Positions 62,893 to 64,000 of a stretch of 64,000 nucleotides of DNA are shown piece after piece. Location: assembly GCA_016786725.1 (NCBI GenBank), contig JAEUVU010000013.1:1-64000 (forward strand), written 5' to 3'. Position numbers and translations under genes: made by a program. Origin of the DNA: Ferruginibacter sp. GTDB taxonomy: Bacteria; Bacteroidota; Bacteroidia; Chitinophagales; Chitinophagaceae. The notes under the pieces are model-generated. The model saw only the letters and a list, made by a program, of their open reading frames with translations, was not told the DNA's origin and did no database searches. How positions within the stretch are numbered: the first letter of the stretch is position 1; the number at the start of each line of letters is the position of its first letter.

Positions 62893-62984
62893 GCCCCGGT
62901 AGAAACCGGGGCCGTTACCAAAACTAACTGCTTATGAGAAAATTTAAATTGTTCGTTGTTGTTTTAATAGTTACGCAAAACTGA
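62893..62984 (+). other. Orphan hairpin / ACTAACT / mini-ORF unit, copy 2
   Basis: Perfect 8-bp hairpin (62893-62912), then CCAAAACTAACTGCTT directly before an ATG that opens a 16-residue peptide MRKFKLFVVVLIVTQN. The peptide looks like the start of a signal peptide. No longer frame continues. A similar layout occurs at 5921-6019. It may be a leader left by a lost exported-protein gene, or a regulatory unit. Confidence 0.45.
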
Positions 62985-63179
62985 TGCCAAATGGTTTTTA
63001 ATTGCTGTTAACTATTTCATAAAGCCCTTGTGCCGCACCAAACCTGAATATTAGATAAACGAAAAAAAGAACTAATTATTTTTAAATATTTGATTTTATC
63101 AGTTTTGCCGGTAAAATCATCTCTTCAAATTCCTGTTATAATAGACGTTTTACCGGGCCATTCGTTTAACAGAAACAAA

Positions 63180-63206
63180 AAAGCACGTTGATTTTCAACG
63201 TGCTTT
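63180..63206 (-). terminator. Terminator of the 63226 gene
   Basis: Perfect 12-bp stem AAAGCACGTTGA / TCAACGTGCTTT with a 3-base loop. It lies 20 bases past the stop at 63226. Confidence 0.85.
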
Positions 63207-63225
63207 AACATTTTATATGGATTTG

Positions 63226-63852
63226 TTACTTAATGAAGCCTTTAATAAGATCCATTAATCCTCCTCCGCCGTTTCTTTGCTGCTGCTCCTGTGCGCCGCC
63301 TGCAAGTTTTGAAACTATATCCATTATTCCGCCACCGCCGCCACTTTGTCCACCGCCGCCGGTAAATTGCCCAATCAGGTCCTGAAAATTAAAACCGCTG
63401 TTACCACCACTTTGCTGTTCCTGAACAACTTCGGCTGTTTTTCCACCGGTAATAGAATTCAACAAACCTTCCAGAGAAAAGGTACTGTTGCCGGGGTCGT
63501 TGGTTTTGCTGATGAGGTTGCTGATAACACTCGGAATTAAATTATTTGCCACATTGCTTGCCTGGTTACCGCCCAAATTAAATTTGTTCATAAGCTTGCC
63601 GGCAAAATGCCCGATCATCATATTTACGATGGGGTTGCTTAAAAGCCCTTTACCGGAACCCTCGCCCCCGCCTTTAAATAAAGAGATAATGCTATCCAGG
63701 CCACCTCCGGCCACCATATTGCGCAGGCCCGATGCAACGGTGTTTGTAGCTTCTGCAACCACTTCATTATTTTGTTCATTGGGTACATCGGGGTTATTGA
63801 TAACAGCATCTCCTGCTGATCCTTTTACAAGGTTGAATAATTCTTCAAGCAT
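63226..63852 (-). CDS. DUF937-like Gly-rich protein
   Basis: A 208-residue soluble protein (from ATG 63852). The N-terminus (MLEELFNLVKGSAGDAVINN) and VIS/LISK helical units to about residue 120 resemble the YidB/DUF937 group. The C-terminal half is a Gly/Gln/Ser-rich flexible linker (GGGGQSGGGGG, EQQQRNGGGG) ending in two short helical segments (IMDIVSKLAG, LMDLIKGFIK) with alike patterns. Function is unknown; the repeat helices suggest polymer or protein binding. An upstream non-ATG start (63897) is rejected. Confidence 0.7.
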   Translation of the reverse strand: MLEELFNLVKGSAGDAVINNPDVPNEQNNEVVAEATNTVASGLRNMVAGGGLDSIISLFKGGGEGSGKGLLSNPIVNMMIGHFAGKLMNKFNLGGNQASNVANNLIPSVISNLISKTNDPGNSTFSLEGLLNSITGGKTAEVVQEQQSGGNSGFNFQDLIGQFTGGGGQSGGGGGIMDIVSKLAGGAQEQQQRNGGGGLMDLIKGFIK

Positions 63853-63940
63853 AGGTTTTGATTTTTGATAGTTGATAAATGTTATGATACAAAACAACGT
63901 TATTGTTGCTTGCAGGGCTTGAAGTTATCAAAAAAATATT

Positions 63941-64000
63941 TTAATTCTGTGCAGTTAATTTTTCAGCATTTTCTGCAAATTGTAAAGCTTCAGAAAATTC
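63941..64000 (-). CDS. C-terminal end of an unidentified gene
   Basis: A minus-strand frame from the window edge reads EFSEALQFAENAEKLTAQN and stops at 63941-63943. Codon use matches the neighbours, but only 19 residues are visible and another frame is also open for 14 codons. No function can be given. Confidence 0.35.
   Translation of the reverse strand, partial: EFSEALQFAENAEKLTAQN

Larger units (their letters stand above)
62770..63225. other. Intergenic region (456 bases) with hairpin, mini-ORF and terminator
   Basis: Holds the tatC promoter site, a GCCCCGGT-AGAA-ACCGGGGC hairpin (62893-62912) with an ACTAACT segment and a 16-codon ORF (62934-62984), and the terminator of the 63226 gene. 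The remainder is AT-rich with no recognised gene or RNA. Confidence 0.6.

Noticed and set aside
1..64000. Search for tRNA or rRNA genes in the gaps
   Set aside because: No gap shows a cloverleaf with TTCGA-like loop and a matching acceptor stem; most gaps are under 250 bases and hold repeats or terminators.

Overview
The window looks like chromosome of a Bacteroidota bacterium, most likely order Chitinophagales / family Chitinophagaceae. Reasons: many secreted lipoproteins and families largely confined to this phylum (DUF1579, DUF4476, DUF5916, DUF2911, DUF4197, TIGR02757, PepSY-like, lipocalin-like); promoters with the Bacteroidota -7 element TAnnTTTG and hardly any Shine-Dalgarno sequences; and gene pairs such as coaX / outer-membrane barrel / lptC and tatC / rpiB / M28 peptidase. 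No rRNA, tRNA, CRISPR, transposase, integrase or phage gene is visible. This is a core-genome segment with some accessory secreted proteins and a small glycan cluster.

Layout. 1-8890: start of an unknown minus-strand gene, a DUF1579 lipoprotein, a DsbA-like thioredoxin-fold protein, a papain-like protease, DNA polymerase I (with an unusual GC-rich repeat pair in its linker), a lipocalin-like lipoprotein, an esterase and a lipoprotein with three Ig-like repeats. 8898-15098: orphan ParA ATPase, two VOC proteins, UvrB, a small membrane protein and BipA/TypA. 15108-18504: glycan cluster (GT4 and SAM methyltransferase on minus; FkbM methyltransferase and GT25 on plus). 18505-24983: TPR protein, small membrane protein, MeaB GTPase, then a plus-strand run of GT2, Lon-substrate-domain protein, CoaX, outer-membrane barrel and LptC. 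25111-31577: aldo/keto reductase, ArsC-like, OsmC, plug-domain protein, SDR, DUF5916 protein. 31621-38811: DoxX-like, DPP-IV-like peptidase, LysS, DUF4197, flavin reductase, fumarylacetoacetate-hydrolase family. 38916-46338: lipid hydroxylase, TIGR02757, serine hydrolase, trans-sulfuration enzyme, asparagine synthetase, DUF2911, ACP phosphodiesterase. 46675-50660: PepSY-like protein, GDP-fucose pathway (fcl-gmd), M28 peptidase. 50771-58861: lipoprotein, DUF4476 protein, deoxyhypusine-synthase-like enzyme, propeller-type LytS kinase with LytTR regulator and a secreted protein. 58937-64000: hypothetical protein, PA-domain M28 peptidase, RpiB, TatC, Gly-rich DUF937-like protein, and the tail of one more gene.

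The most striking non-coding feature is a set of unrelated intergenic inverted repeats. Several share one architecture: each arm is a run of related 7-9-nt words, the other arm is the reverse complement, and the whole could fold as one long hairpin. Word families seen are CGCAAAG, GTTTAGA, GGTTGCCAACC, GTCATTTCGA, AGTCATT and GCAGTT. Two short palindromes share the tail TTTGGGGCA. One GC-rich pair lies inside polA, in frame. The other notable items are a deoxyhypusine-synthase-like protein that keeps the catalytic lysine in an organism expected to lack eIF5A, and two orphan hairpin / ACTAACT / mini-ORF units.
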